The notes under the pieces are model-generated. The model did no database searches, was not told where the DNA came from, and saw only the letters and a program-made list of their open reading frames with translations. DNA of 64,000 bases from Candidatus Nanoarchaeia archaeon (lineage in GTDB: Archaea > Nanobdellota > Nanobdellia > Woesearchaeales > JANQNE01). The stretch is from contig JANQNE010000001.1 of the NCBI GenBank assembly GCA_028279725.1, positions 62,001 through 126,000 of the forward strand, in the 5' to 3' direction. Position 1 is the stretch's first letter. The number at the start of each line of letters is the position of its first letter. The position numbers and the translations under genes are program-made. Positions 52,657 through 61,695 of the stretch are shown here, in pieces.

Positions 52657-54167
52657 CTTTCGATCAAACTATTTCCAGTCATATCCTCAGGCTTATCAAT
52701 ACCCATAACATCCAAAATTGTCGGTGCAATATCAGCCAGAATTCCGTCTTTTAGTTTAACATCCTTCATATCATCTGAAACTAAAATAAATGGCACATCG
52801 TTTACTGTATGCGCTGTCATAACATCATCTCTTACATAATCCATCATCTGCTCACAGTTTCCATGATCTGCTGTAATCAGAGCAACTCCTTTTTTCTCCT
52901 TAACAAACAGGTCAACTATCTTTCCGACACATTTATCTACAGCCTCAACAGCCTTTACAGCAGCATCCATCTTACCAGTATGTCCGACCATATCTCCGTT
53001 AGCAAAATTCAATATAATAAGCCCATACTTATCTTCTTCAATTTTCTCCAATAAAGCATTTGTAACTTCATAAGCACTCATCTCTGGCTGAAGATCATAA
53101 GTAGCAACATTAGGGCTTTTTATCAGAACTCTAACTTCATTCTTGAAAGGAGTTTCACTCTGTCCGTTAAAGAAAAATGTTACATGAGCGTACTTCTCAG
53201 TCTCAGCAATCCTCAGTTGATTTATCCCGGAACTACTAATAACTTCTCCAAGGAGATTCTTATTTGTCAAAGGAGGGAATGCGATCTCAGCATCCATCCC
53301 ATCATAATAGTTTGTAAATGCAACATAACATACATCTCTTTTCTCCCTATCAAACTTATCAAATTTCTCCTCAGTAAAAGCATGGGTCATCTGTCTTGCT
53401 CTATCCAGCCTATAATTAAAAAATATCACACTGTCTTTATCCTGTATTCCATCAAAATCAAAAACTCTTGGCTTGATAAACTCATCACTCTCATCATTAT
53501 CATAAGCATCCTTTAGTGCATCTTTCCAGCTGTCCAGCTTCTTCCCTTCACCTTTCACCAAAGCATTATACGCTAACTCAATCCTGTCCCATCTGTTATC
53601 TCTGTCCATAGCATAATACCTTCCCATAACAGATGCAATCCTTCCTACACCCATATTATTTATCGCATCCTGCAAAGGTCTCAGATAATTCTCAGCTGAT
53701 TTAGGAGGAGTATCTCTTCCGTCTGTAAAAGCATGCACATAAACATTCTCAACACCTTTCTTCTTAGCTAACTCCAATAAAGAGATACAATGCCTTGTAA
53801 CAGCATGAACTCCCTGATCCTGCACCAATCCCATAAGATGCAAAGAGGAACTATTTTTCTTGCAGTTCTCTATAGCATCTAAAAATGCCTCATTCTCAAA
53901 GAAATCTCCCTCTTCAATAGACTTATCGATCCTGGTTAAGCTCTGATAGACTACTCTTCCGGCTCCTATATTAAGGTGCCCAACTTCACTATTCCCCTGA
54001 GTTCCTGCTGGCAATCCAACATATTCTCCATGACACTTTAGAACACACCTAGGATAATCTTTCTCATAACTGTCAGAGTTTGGAGTCTTTCCTAATAAGA
54101 CAGCATTGCCGTCTTTCTTAGGATTTATACCCCATCCATCTCTGATAATTAAGATAACCTTCTTCAT
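52653..54167 (-). CDS. gpmI: 2,3-bisphosphoglycerate-independent phosphoglycerate mutase (GpmI type)
   Basis: A 504-residue bacterial-type iPGM. The start IIRDGWGINP holds the first metal Asp, followed by the catalytic Ser in GNSEVGH, VHAFTDGRDTPP, VMGRYYAMDRDNRW, and the C-terminal metal ligands ITADHGNCEQMMD and TAHTVN. It interconverts 3- and 2-phosphoglycerate. Most archaea carry the distinct ApgM form, so this full-length GpmI suggests acquisition from bacteria. Enolase is nearby, completing two consecutive glycolytic steps. Confidence 0.94.
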   Translation of the reverse strand: MKKVILIIRDGWGINPKKDGNAVLLGKTPNSDSYEKDYPRCVLKCHGEYVGLPAGTQGNSEVGHLNIGAGRVVYQSLTRIDKSIEEGDFFENEAFLDAIENCKKNSSSLHLMGLVQDQGVHAVTRHCISLLELAKKKGVENVYVHAFTDGRDTPPKSAENYLRPLQDAINNMGVGRIASVMGRYYAMDRDNRWDRIELAYNALVKGEGKKLDSWKDALKDAYDNDESDEFIKPRVFDFDGIQDKDSVIFFNYRLDRARQMTHAFTEEKFDKFDREKRDVCYVAFTNYYDGMDAEIAFPPLTNKNLLGEVISSSGINQLRIAETEKYAHVTFFFNGQSETPFKNEVRVLIKSPNVATYDLQPEMSAYEVTNALLEKIEEDKYGLIILNFANGDMVGHTGKMDAAVKAVEAVDKCVGKIVDLFVKEKKGVALITADHGNCEQMMDYVRDDVMTAHTVNDVPFILVSDDMKDVKLKDGILADIAPTILDVMGIDKPEDMTGNSLIER

Positions 54168-54577
54168 TGTTCAGCCGGTGCTTGTAGTTGCCCACACATC
54201 TGAGGCATTATCAGATCAACTGTAACACTCTGATTGCTCTGATCTATTGTGTTAAAGCTGAACTTTCCTTCCTGATTCAGCTGAGCTACTATGCTTCCGA
54301 TAAATGTCCTTTCCATTATCAGCGGAACTGTAACACTCTGATTCTCTGAAACAGGAACTGTTATTGCAGTTGCTCCCTGTGTATTCAGGTCAGCCATTAT
54401 CTGGTTCATTATAAGCTGATTAGCTCTTGCAGCTCCAGCATTATAACCTTGGGCATATATGCTGTCTAGCTTCTCCTGTCTTCCTTCAAGATATTTATCT
54501 CCAACAATATATCCTAGAGCCAGTACAAGCAATACAATAAGTGCTATTACTGTTGGACTTTTCTTTTCTTTAAACAT
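54164..54577 (-). CDS. Membrane-anchored protein with internal repeats
   Basis: A 137-residue protein with one N-terminal span (residues 9-26, TVIALIVLLVLALGYIVG) and an external domain of about 110 residues containing two QSVTV-LIM repeats near residues 79 and 114, suggesting a duplicated beta hairpin. It overlaps the gpmI start by 4 nt. Unknown family. Confidence 0.55.
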   Translation of the reverse strand: MFKEKKSPTVIALIVLLVLALGYIVGDKYLEGRQEKLDSIYAQGYNAGAARANQLIMNQIMADLNTQGATAITVPVSENQSVTVPLIMERTFIGSIVAQLNQEGKFSFNTIDQSNQSVTVDLIMPQMCGQLQAPAEQ

Positions 54578-54595
54578 TTTCTCTACCCCCTTAGT

Positions 54596-55105
54596 TTATT
54601 TTGACAATAATTCAACTATCTTCTTTCCAAATTCAGTTGCAGCCCCTGGCCCGTTAGCAGTTACGATATTTCCGTCAACTGTAACATCCTCTCCAGTATA
54701 TTCTGCTCCTTTTTCCTTAAGATTTCCTTCTTCACTTTCAAAAGCAGTTGCTTTCTTTCCTTCTAAGATCCCTGTATTCGCAAATATTGATGGTGCAATA
54801 CATATAGCTCCGATAACAATTCCCTGTTCAATCCCTTCTCTGACGATTGAATGTGCTGTCTCGTCGTCAAAATACACAGTAGTCCCAGGGCCTCCGACAA
54901 AAACGATAGCTTCATAATCCTGAGCCAAAACTTCATCAATGTCATAATCAACTTCAACAACAGCCCCAAGCTTTCCTTTCGACTCTTTTACTTTCTTTGA
55001 AGCGATCTTTACAACAAACTCATTCTCTTCAAAAACTTTCTTAGGCTCCAGAAGCTCTTCATCTCTGAATCCCTCTGGAGCAACTATCATCAGTATGTTT
55101 GTCAT
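54596..55105 (-). CDS. DJ-1/PfpI family protein
   Basis: A 169-residue protein with the DJ-1/PfpI fold: start LMIVAPEGFRDEELLEP, then VFVGGPGTTVYFDD, and the nucleophile elbow GAICIAPSIFAN with the conserved Cys; the family's catalytic triad is not otherwise certain. Members are proteases, chaperones or deglycases. The start at 55105 removes 20 non-homologous residues that would overlap enolase. Confidence 0.85.
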   Translation of the reverse strand: MTNILMIVAPEGFRDEELLEPKKVFEENEFVVKIASKKVKESKGKLGAVVEVDYDIDEVLAQDYEAIVFVGGPGTTVYFDDETAHSIVREGIEQGIVIGAICIAPSIFANTGILEGKKATAFESEEGNLKEKGAEYTGEDVTVDGNIVTANGPGAATEFGKKIVELLSK

Positions 55106-55106
55106 T

Positions 55107-56399
55107 TTATGGTTTCCTGAAGTTATCTCCAGCATATCTTGCTTTATCTCCAAGCTCTTCCTCAATCCTTAACAGCTGATTATACTTTGCTAATCTTTCA
55201 GATCTGCATGGTGCTCCTGTCTTTATCTGACCTGTCTTTAACCCAACAACAAGATCAGCGATAAAGCTGTCTTCTGTCTCCCCGCTTCTATGGCTTGTCA
55301 TAACTCCCCATCCAGCTTCCTGAGACATCTTACAAGCTTTAATACTTTCAGTTATGCTTCCGATCTGATTAACCTTAAGCAGCAAAGCGCTTACAGCTTT
55401 CAAACCAATAGCTTTCTCGATCCTTTTTGGATTCGTTACAAGCAGATCATCTCCAACAATCTGTGTTGTTTCCATCACATCAGCAGTAAGCTTTGGATAT
55501 GCATCCCAGTCATCCTGATCAAATGGATCTTCTATAGAAACAACCCCATAGTCTTTGACAAATCCTTTATACATCTCATTCATCTCATCTCCAGTTTTTA
55601 GTTCAGGAGTATCTCCCTTGAAATTCAGATCATACTTTCCGTCTTTATAGAACTCAGAAGCTGCCACATCCATTCCGATATGCACTTTTCCAGTATATCC
55701 TGACTTCTCGATAGCTTCTTTCAACAGCTCAAGTCCTTCTTTATTGTCCTGGATATTTGGTGCAAATCCACCTTCATCTCCTACATTAACAGCATCAGTC
55801 CCATATCTCTTCTTTATTACACTCTTAAGATTATGATATATCTCTGATCCCATCCTTAGAGCTTCATGAAAATTCTTAGCCCCTGTAGGCAGCAGCATAA
55901 ATTCCTGCATTGCTAATTTATTTCCAGCATGCATTCCTCCATTCAGAACATTAAAGCTTGGAACAGGCATAACAAATTCATCAACACCGGCCAAGTCAGC
56001 TATGTGCTTATACAGTGGAACTCCTTTTGCTAACGCACCGGCTTTACATACAGCCATACTTACAGCAAGTATTGCATTTGCTCCAAAATTACTTTTATTC
56101 TCAGTTCCGTCTGTTTCCATCATCTTATTGTCGATCTCTTCCTGCTTTGTTGGATCCATTCCAACAACAACTTTGGAAATTTTCTCATTAACATTAGCTA
56201 CAGCCTTTAGCACACCCTTTCCCAAATATCTTCCTTTATCTCCATCTCTAAGCTCAAGAGCTTCATGTACTCCTGTTGATGCTCCGCTTGGCACCATAGC
56301 TCTTACCATTCCATCGTCTGTAAAAAGGTCTACTTCAACTGTTGGGTTTCCCCTGGAATCCATCACTTCTCTTGCATGTACTTTTTTTATTTCGCTCAT
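55107..56399 (-). CDS. eno: Enolase
   Basis: A 430-residue enolase with [48 protein letters not shown], the metal ligand motif [20 protein letters not shown] and the terminal [15 protein letters not shown]. It dehydrates 2-phosphoglycerate to phosphoenolpyruvate. With GpmI it forms the lower-glycolysis part of this cluster. PfpI follows one base after its stop. Confidence 0.97.
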   Translation of the reverse strand: MSEIKKVHAREVMDSRGNPTVEVDLFTDDGMVRAMVPSGASTGVHEALELRDGDKGRYLGKGVLKAVANVNEKISKVVVGMDPTKQEEIDNKMMETDGTENKSNFGANAILAVSMAVCKAGALAKGVPLYKHIADLAGVDEFVMPVPSFNVLNGGMHAGNKLAMQEFMLLPTGAKNFHEALRMGSEIYHNLKSVIKKRYGTDAVNVGDEGGFAPNIQDNKEGLELLKEAIEKSGYTGKVHIGMDVAASEFYKDGKYDLNFKGDTPELKTGDEMNEMYKGFVKDYGVVSIEDPFDQDDWDAYPKLTADVMETTQIVGDDLLVTNPKRIEKAIGLKAVSALLLKVNQIGSITESIKACKMSQEAGWGVMTSHRSGETEDSFIADLVVGLKTGQIKTGAPCRSERLAKYNQLLRIEEELGDKARYAGDNFRKP

Positions 56400-56410
56400 T
56401 TCTTAGCACC

Positions 56411-57211
56411 TCATCCAATATAAGCAACATCTTTTCCAAACTTGCCTTTCATCTTTTTGATAGCAGTCTGTTTTGAAACATTTGACAGCTCTCCTGTCTT
56501 TTTCATCACTTCCATCTCAATATTCTTGATCTCTTTATCAAGTTTCTTAAGATTAAGCTTTAATCCTATCTTTGTATTAAGGATCTTCAGTATCTCTCTT
56601 GCTCCTTTTATCCCAAGATACATAGGATGGCCATAAGTCTCAGCCAGTAAAGCAGCAGCATCTATATTCCTCTTAGAAGCTAATCCTAAAAGCAACCCAC
56701 TAACTCCTACAATAGGACCTACAACACCATAAAGTTTTGTATTAACTTTGCTTCCTTTTTTGAAGCTCTGTATAAACTTCTTATCATTTCCAGTACAGTA
56801 CACTTTAGGTTTTTTAGGAATCTGACTTAATCCAATCCCTCCTAAAGTTATTATCTCTTTTCCTTTGTAATCTTCCATCATATCAAGCATCTTATCAGAA
56901 AACTTATAGCTGCTGATCTCATCAATCGGCTGAACATCGCCGCTTATCAGCAGAAGATCCCTTCCTTTTGCCATCTTCTTATAGAAAACTTCTATCGTCG
57001 GCAGTTCAACAAGGTTCTGCTCATTTACAAAAACAGAGTGGGGAAATGTGTAAGAAAAAACATCATAAAGCTTCACAGCCCCAAGCTCTTCTATGATAAA
57101 ATCAACTGCAACCTTGCCTACATTGCCGATCCCAGGCAAACCTTCAATCATTATCGGCTTGTTCAGCTTAGGCTGTCTCTTTGGTACAAGATTAATTTTC
57201 CAAGTTCCCAC
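56411..57211 (-). CDS. PAC2 family protein (proteasome assembly chaperone-like)
   Basis: A 266-residue PAC2 protein with PIMIEGLPGIGNVGKVA, IITLGGIGLSQIPKKP, LYGVVGPIVGVSGLLLGLA and AETYGHPMYLG. It is a distant paralogue of the protein at 6211-6918. It starts with GTG at 57211 after AGGGGTG. In archaea this PAC2 gene is commonly linked with nop10 and aIF2alpha, as here. Role in proteasome assembly is inferred from eukaryotic relatives. Confidence 0.85.
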   Translation of the reverse strand: MGTWKINLVPKRQPKLNKPIMIEGLPGIGNVGKVAVDFIIEELGAVKLYDVFSYTFPHSVFVNEQNLVELPTIEVFYKKMAKGRDLLLISGDVQPIDEISSYKFSDKMLDMMEDYKGKEIITLGGIGLSQIPKKPKVYCTGNDKKFIQSFKKGSKVNTKLYGVVGPIVGVSGLLLGLASKRNIDAAALLAETYGHPMYLGIKGAREILKILNTKIGLKLNLKKLDKEIKNIEMEVMKKTGELSNVSKQTAIKKMKGKFGKDVAYIG

Positions 57212-57232
57212 TTTTTACACCCCTTGTGTGAT

Positions 57233-57324
57233 GCATAACACCAAGCGAAGTCCCCTATGTTCCATATCTCATGACTGAAATCTGCTTCTCCAAAGATGAA
57301 CACTTCGGACGTAGCGTGTTATGC
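57233..57324. repeat. Inverted-repeat element, copy C
   Basis: GCATAACAC and GTGTTATGC are perfect 9-bp inverted ends. Inside, CCAAGCGAAGT follows the left end, as in copy A, and GACGTAGCG precedes the right end. The middle differs from A and B. It lies in the gap between nop10 and the PAC2 gene. Confidence 0.55.
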
Positions 57325-57326
57325 TC

Positions 57327-57503
57327 TTATAATAATCCTTTTTTCTTGAACTCTTCTTTTTTTGCTTCTCTTCTGTATTTTCCATAACTGTCTTCTGGAC
57401 TGTATTTTGCCGGCTTTGGGTTTGTTGCTTCCCCTCCGCATTTTGGGCATTTTTCTTCCATTGTATACTGCCCGCACTTAACACATTTTAATATATGTTT
57501 CAT
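57327..57503 (-). CDS. nop10: H/ACA RNP protein Nop10
   Basis: A 58-residue protein with two Cys pairs (CVKC near residue 7 and CPKC near 19) forming a zinc ribbon, then NPKPAKYSPEDSYGKYRRE, the Nop10 signature. Nop10 joins Cbf5, Gar1 and L7Ae in box H/ACA RNPs that make pseudouridine. It overlaps the aIF2-alpha stop by 4 nt. Confidence 0.93.
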   Translation of the reverse strand: MKHILKCVKCGQYTMEEKCPKCGGEATNPKPAKYSPEDSYGKYRREAKKEEFKKKGLL

Positions 57504-58276
57504 TTCTTCTCTTCTCTGATAAACTCTCCTTCTCCGCCTTGCTTCTCTACATTCTTCAGTGCAACATCAATTCCTTCTTTCAATATCTTCTCAGCTGTCT
57601 TATAATCAGATGATTTAACTATAACCTTATACTTTCCTCCACCAGCATAAGTGATTGAAACTCCTTTCTCTTCAGCCTTCTTAAGCACATCTTTAACAAC
57701 TTCAACACCATCAGGAGCATAACTTGAAATCATAAGATCTCCTTTGATCTCAACTTCTGGCGGCTTTATCCTCTGCTTTACAACTTCTTCTATCTCTTTT
57801 GCTATCTTCTTATCAACACCTAATTTCTCAAGAGTTATATTTCCTGCGACAATATCCTGGAAGCATGAATTAAAACTGTCATATTTTGCAAATATTGGCT
57901 CACTAAGCTTATTGTACAGCGGCTCAACCTTCTCTCCGCCCTTCTTAGCGACCATCTCAACTATCTTCTCAGCTTTCTGCTCCTGTTTGATCCAGTCTAT
58001 CTTTCCTCTCCTCTGCATCTCACTTACTCTTCTCAGGCTAAGATCGATATGCCCTTTCTCAACATTCACACTTAAGATCTTACATACTATCTTTCTTCCT
58101 TCAGATACAAAATCCCTTATGTTCCTTATCCTTCCGGGACTGATCTCAGAGATATGTATCATCCCGCTCTTTCCGTATTCATCTAGATTAGTAAATACAG
58201 AATGGAACATAACCTTAGTTACAGTACATAGAACTAATTCTCCTTCCTCAGGCATTCCGCTCTTCCTAAATAGCAT
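57500..58276 (-). CDS. Translation initiation factor 2 subunit alpha (aIF2-alpha)
   Basis: A 258-residue protein with an N-terminal S1/OB domain (EGELVLCTVTKVMFHSVFTNL, MIHISEISPGRIRNIRDFV), a helical middle domain and a C-terminal alpha/beta domain (GVSITYAGGGKYKVIVKSS). It carries initiator Met-tRNA with the beta and gamma subunits. Part of the conserved S27e-aIF2alpha-Nop10 operon, with overlapping or abutting neighbours. Confidence 0.94.
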   Translation of the reverse strand: MLFRKSGMPEEGELVLCTVTKVMFHSVFTNLDEYGKSGMIHISEISPGRIRNIRDFVSEGRKIVCKILSVNVEKGHIDLSLRRVSEMQRRGKIDWIKQEQKAEKIVEMVAKKGGEKVEPLYNKLSEPIFAKYDSFNSCFQDIVAGNITLEKLGVDKKIAKEIEEVVKQRIKPPEVEIKGDLMISSYAPDGVEVVKDVLKKAEEKGVSITYAGGGKYKVIVKSSDYKTAEKILKEGIDVALKNVEKQGGEGEFIREEKK

Positions 58277-58462
58277 TTATTCCAATACCTCAAGTATTCT
58301 CGCCTTGACTTTAGCTTTTCCGCCTGTTGGCTCAGCCAGCACTTTCCCGCAGACTAAACATCCAACTACAGAACTTGCTTTTCCGAACATTATCTGCTCA
58401 TTCTTGCATTTAGGACATCTTACCTTTACAAATTTACTTACCGGTTCTTTAATTTCATCCAT
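58277..58462 (-). CDS. Ribosomal protein S27e
   Basis: A 61-residue protein with a Cys4 zinc ribbon (CPKC near residue 16 and CLVC near 35) and the [10 protein letters not shown] block typical of S27e. It belongs to the small ribosomal subunit. Its stop abuts the aIF2-alpha start. Confidence 0.94.
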   Translation of the reverse strand: MDEIKEPVSKFVKVRCPKCKNEQIMFGKASSVVGCLVCGKVLAEPTGGKAKVKARILEVLE

Positions 58463-58604
58463 AAAAATCCCCCTTAAACACTATTAAAACCTATTTATAC
58501 CGAGAATTAACCGCCCTTTTTAAATCTTTCCCATCCCTGTCGTCAATATTCACACCAAAAAAACAAACATAACCTTTTTAAATAACCGGCATACACTTCT
58601 ACTC

Positions 58605-59297
58605 ATGAAGGTATCTATCGTAATACCAACATATAATGAGAAAGATAACATAGAGACCTTGCTGAAAAAGATCTCTGATACATTCTTCCATGACATAAAG
58701 ACAGCGTACGAACTAATTTTCGTCGACGACAACTCACCAGACGGAACAGGAGAACTTCTTGAACAGCTAAAAAAAGATCATCCGATAAAGATCATCCACA
58801 GAAAAGGAAAATTAGGATTATCATCTGCAGTTATTGAAGGGTTCAGGCTTGCAGAAGGAGATATAATTGGAGTTATGGACGCAGACTTATCCCATCCTCC
58901 AGAATCAATCCCAGACATAATAAAGCCGATAATTGATGAAAGAGCAGACTTCACTATCGGAAGCAGATACATCAAAGGTGGTGGTGTAGAAGTATGGCCT
59001 ATCCACAGAAGACTAATCAGCTTCATAGCAACACTGATGGCCAAGCCATTAACCAAAGTAAAGGACCCCATGTCAGGCTTTTTCTTTTTCAAAAAAGACT
59101 TGATAGAACACCTAAAATTAGACTCAAAAGGCTACAAGATCTGCCTGGAACTACTTGTAAAGACAAAATTCACAAGAGTAAAAGAGGTCCCGTACACATT
59201 CAGGAACAGAGAAGTAGGCAAGAGCAAGCTGGGATTCAAAGAATATATCAGCTATATCAAAGATTTGTTGAAGTTAATAAAATACAAAATTTTCTGA
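58605..59297 (+). CDS. Dolichol-phosphate mannosyltransferase-like glycosyltransferase (GT2)
   Basis: A 230-residue GT2 enzyme with IVIPTYNEKDNIETLL, the acidic motif FVDDNSPDGTGELLE, a DXD-like MDADLSHPPE, FTIGSRYIKGGGVE and RNREVGKSKLG. It likely loads a sugar onto a dolichol-type lipid for protein or lipid glycosylation. There is no C-terminal membrane domain, so it is the soluble DPM1 form. It lies on the opposite strand between S27e and L44e genes, an interruption of their usual linkage. Leaderless from TATA near 58575. Confidence 0.9.
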   Translation: MKVSIVIPTYNEKDNIETLLKKISDTFFHDIKTAYELIFVDDNSPDGTGELLEQLKKDHPIKIIHRKGKLGLSSAVIEGFRLAEGDIIGVMDADLSHPPESIPDIIKPIIDERADFTIGSRYIKGGGVEVWPIHRRLISFIATLMAKPLTKVKDPMSGFFFFKKDLIEHLKLDSKGYKICLELLVKTKFTRVKEVPYTFRNREVGKSKLGFKEYISYIKDLLKLIKYKIF

Positions 59298-59390
59298 GCA
59301 TAACGCCTAGTGTAGCTCAAGGTGATTTCTAGAATACAAATAAATCTGACGAAAGAATTGATAAAAGAAGCTGGCGAAACGTGTTATGCT
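59297..59390. repeat. Inverted-repeat element, copy B
   Basis: AGCATAACGC at the left and GTGTTATGCT at the right form an imperfect inverted pair. The interior shares ACAAATAAATCTGACGAA and the following AAGAAT with copy A. It occupies exactly the gap between two convergent stop codons, so it may also work as a bidirectional terminator. Confidence 0.6.
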
Positions 59391-59698
59391 TATACAAACT
59401 CTACTCTCTTAGCTCTGATTCCAGACTTCTGCATGTGCTTTTTCTTGCATTCCTTACACTCATACCTTAAGTCTGTCTTCTTTGTAACTTTCTTACCGGT
59501 CATCTTAAACTTAGTTACAGCTGGCTTAGAATACCTTCCCTGGTTACCAGCTCCTCTGGCTTTTCCTCTTCTCTTAGCTCTAACCTTGCTTCCGTAGGTA
59601 AGACTACTTGCAGTCTTCTTCTTGTTCTGAGCTATCTTATGCTCTGTATGCTTCTTGCAGTGAGGACAAAGCCTTTTTGCTAGTTTTGGTAATTTCAT
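59390..59698 (-). CDS. Ribosomal protein L44e (eL42)
   Basis: A 102-residue protein with CPHCKKHTEHK near the start, then RRGKARGAGNQGRYSKPA, and CKECKKKHMQK, the two Cys pairs of the L44e zinc ribbon. It lies near the E site of the large subunit. The start at 59698 gives the usual MKLPK N-terminus; the longer frame to 59728 is discounted. It follows the GINS gene in the archaeal order. Confidence 0.93.
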   Translation of the reverse strand: MKLPKLAKRLCPHCKKHTEHKIAQNKKKTASSLTYGSKVRAKRRGKARGAGNQGRYSKPAVTKFKMTGKKVTKKTDLRYECKECKKKHMQKSGIRAKRVEFV

Positions 59699-59728
59699 AG
59701 TATCAATATCCGAGAAATCTGAGACCAT

Positions 59729-60505
59729 TTATAAGCTTTTCGCACTTTCCTGAGCAGGGTCAGTTTCTACAGCATCATGTATCTGAGCAGACTCTTCCTC
59801 TGATACTTGAACAGAACCAGCCTCTGTTATCTTGCTGATCTCTTCAGCTCTCCCTTTATTCAGCAGAACACCGACGATTTCGCTAGGCAACTCAACCTGA
59901 TCTCCTTCTTCAAAAGGACCATAAGTTTCAAGATTCTTTCCTACAAATTTTGGGATTGCATGCAGTATCTTTACACATTTTATTCCTTCTTTTACTTCAT
60001 CCCCTGAACATTCCTCTTTCTTCTCTTCACTTTCTTTAACTTCTTCTTTCTCTTCCTCTTTCTCAACATTCATGTTGTCAGTTTCCAGCACAGTCTCTTT
60101 TCCTTCTAATGTATTGAACAGTATCCCTTGCCTAAATCTGTCAAGAGTACTGACCAAAAATTCAAACATTAATTTCTCTTCAGTCAGCATAGTATTAGTA
60201 TTGATTATATTTGATTTGGTCCTGCTCTTGTTGATAGCCATCTCGATTATCTTCTTCTCCCTTCTGTCATAAATCTCTTTTATTATCCTCTTGATATTAT
60301 AGATTTGCTTCTCTGCTCTGTCTTTCTCACTGTCCATAAAATTATTCAGGCTTCCCTCTTGTCTTTTGAACAGATCAGTCTTTTCATTAACATACTTAAC
60401 TATATCGTCGAAGAATTTAGCATCTAGCTCCTGAAGTTCCTCTCTGCTCTTCTCCCTTCTTAACAAAGCAAAAAGAGTCTCATAAGTTATCTTAACTTCT
60501 GACAT
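59729..60505 (-). CDS. DNA replication factor GINS subunit (Gins51-like)
   Basis: A 258-residue protein with an N-terminal helical domain (ITYETLFALLRREKSREELQ, the GINS A domain), helices to about residue 140, an acidic linker, and a C-terminal B domain near 175-230 (VKILHAIPKFVG, GPFEEGDQVELPSEIVGVLLNKGRAEEI). GINS links the MCM helicase and Cdc45/GAN at the fork. The gene order GINS-L44e-S27e-aIF2alpha supports the call. Confidence 0.85.
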   Translation of the reverse strand: MSEVKITYETLFALLRREKSREELQELDAKFFDDIVKYVNEKTDLFKRQEGSLNNFMDSEKDRAEKQIYNIKRIIKEIYDRREKKIIEMAINKSRTKSNIINTNTMLTEEKLMFEFLVSTLDRFRQGILFNTLEGKETVLETDNMNVEKEEEKEEVKESEEKKEECSGDEVKEGIKCVKILHAIPKFVGKNLETYGPFEEGDQVELPSEIVGVLLNKGRAEEISKITEAGSVQVSEEESAQIHDAVETDPAQESAKSL

Positions 60506-60553
60506 TTAACCCCCCCAGAACAATACAAAACCATAATTCTTTATAAATTTTAT

Positions 60554-61543
60554 CTACTTTATAACTTCTGCAATATATAGATTATTCTTATTCTCAACAA
60601 TCTTTACCAAAGCACTTTTTCCGATCTCTTTATCACAATTATTGATAGTGATCGCTCTGTTTTCAGCAGCTCCGATCATCTGACCATTCAGCCAGCCTTT
60701 ACATTTTATTTCTGCCATAACTTTGTCTCCAACTTCAAAAACAGTCTCTAATCTTTTACATTTCTTTATATCCATATCCTCTTTCTTCAAAACTAGTTTA
60801 ACATCATATTCCTTCTCCCACTCTTCTAATCTTTTATAGAACTTCCACCAGTTCATCAGCTTAACTCCTTTTACTTTCCTGCTGTATTTATACACTTCAT
60901 ACTTTTGTATTCCTAGCTTCGCTCCAATCTTCTTTGCAAACTTTATGATATCTTTGATATCTTCATCATTGAATCCAGACATAAAAACAGGAGCAAGCAG
61001 CAACTCAATCTTGCTCTTAGCGATATATTCAGATATTTCCATGATCTTTCCAATATTATAACCAGAACATCCGCTAATCAGCTTAGCTTTCTCAATATCC
61101 AGGCTATTTATAGAAAGATTTATCCTGTTTACACCAGCTTTTTCAAGCTCATCAACATTTTCTTTACTCAAAAAAAATCCATTTGTTTGCATAGAAACAA
61201 CACCAACACCTTCAATATTCTTGATCTTTTTAACTAGTTCAACAAAACCAGGATAGCTCATAGCTTCCCCAACAGAATCTATATTAGCTTCAACTTCTCC
61301 TCCTTTAAATTTGACAACTTCCTCAATCCATTTGATCATATAATCCATATCTACGACAAAATCAGCCTGCCTTGTCTTGGTCTTCTCCCCAGAATCAACA
61401 CTGCAAAATATGCAGTTAAGCGGACATTTAGTAGTTGTCCTTATCTGCAGAAGATTAGTACCCCTGTCAACTATCCCGAACATTATAGTCCCGATCAAAG
61501 GGATTCCGCTCTCTTCATCAACAATAACAGTTTCTTTAGCCAT
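60554..61543 (-). CDS. Radical SAM protein with C-terminal TRAM-like domain
   Basis: A 329-residue protein with radical SAM cluster CPLNCIFCSVDSG near residue 40, GGEVEANIDSVGEAMSYP, VVSMQTNGFFLS and a barrel to about 240. The last 65 residues look like a TRAM domain (VFEVGDKVMAEIKCKGWLNGQMIG, then RAITINN). A TRAM domain suggests an RNA or tRNA substrate. Similar archaeal proteins are unassigned; modification chemistry is not predictable. Confidence 0.82.
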   Translation of the reverse strand: MAKETVIVDEESGIPLIGTIMFGIVDRGTNLLQIRTTTKCPLNCIFCSVDSGEKTKTRQADFVVDMDYMIKWIEEVVKFKGGEVEANIDSVGEAMSYPGFVELVKKIKNIEGVGVVSMQTNGFFLSKENVDELEKAGVNRINLSINSLDIEKAKLISGCSGYNIGKIMEISEYIAKSKIELLLAPVFMSGFNDEDIKDIIKFAKKIGAKLGIQKYEVYKYSRKVKGVKLMNWWKFYKRLEEWEKEYDVKLVLKKEDMDIKKCKRLETVFEVGDKVMAEIKCKGWLNGQMIGAAENRAITINNCDKEIGKSALVKIVENKNNLYIAEVIK

Positions 61544-61604
61544 AGAACTAGCTGTTAAAATTTCATATTTATAAAGTTTTATTAGAATTCCATCGTGGCA
61601 TTCC

Positions 61605-61657
61605 GAACGTAGTGAGGGATTCCACTATTTTAGTCAAATTTTTCTAAAAAATTTGGT
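61605..61657. repeat. CAAA-hairpin repeat, copy 2
   Basis: GAACGTAGTGAGG, a short hairpin GTGGCATTCC/GGATTCCAC in the same area (61595-61625), then CAAATTTTT-CTA-AAAAATTTG and GGT. Order and spacing match copy 1 at 44452-44498. It lies between the radical SAM and S-layer genes. Confidence 0.5.
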
Positions 61658-61695
61658 AGAAAAAGAAAAAAAGAAAGAAAAAAGGCTTTATAGCC

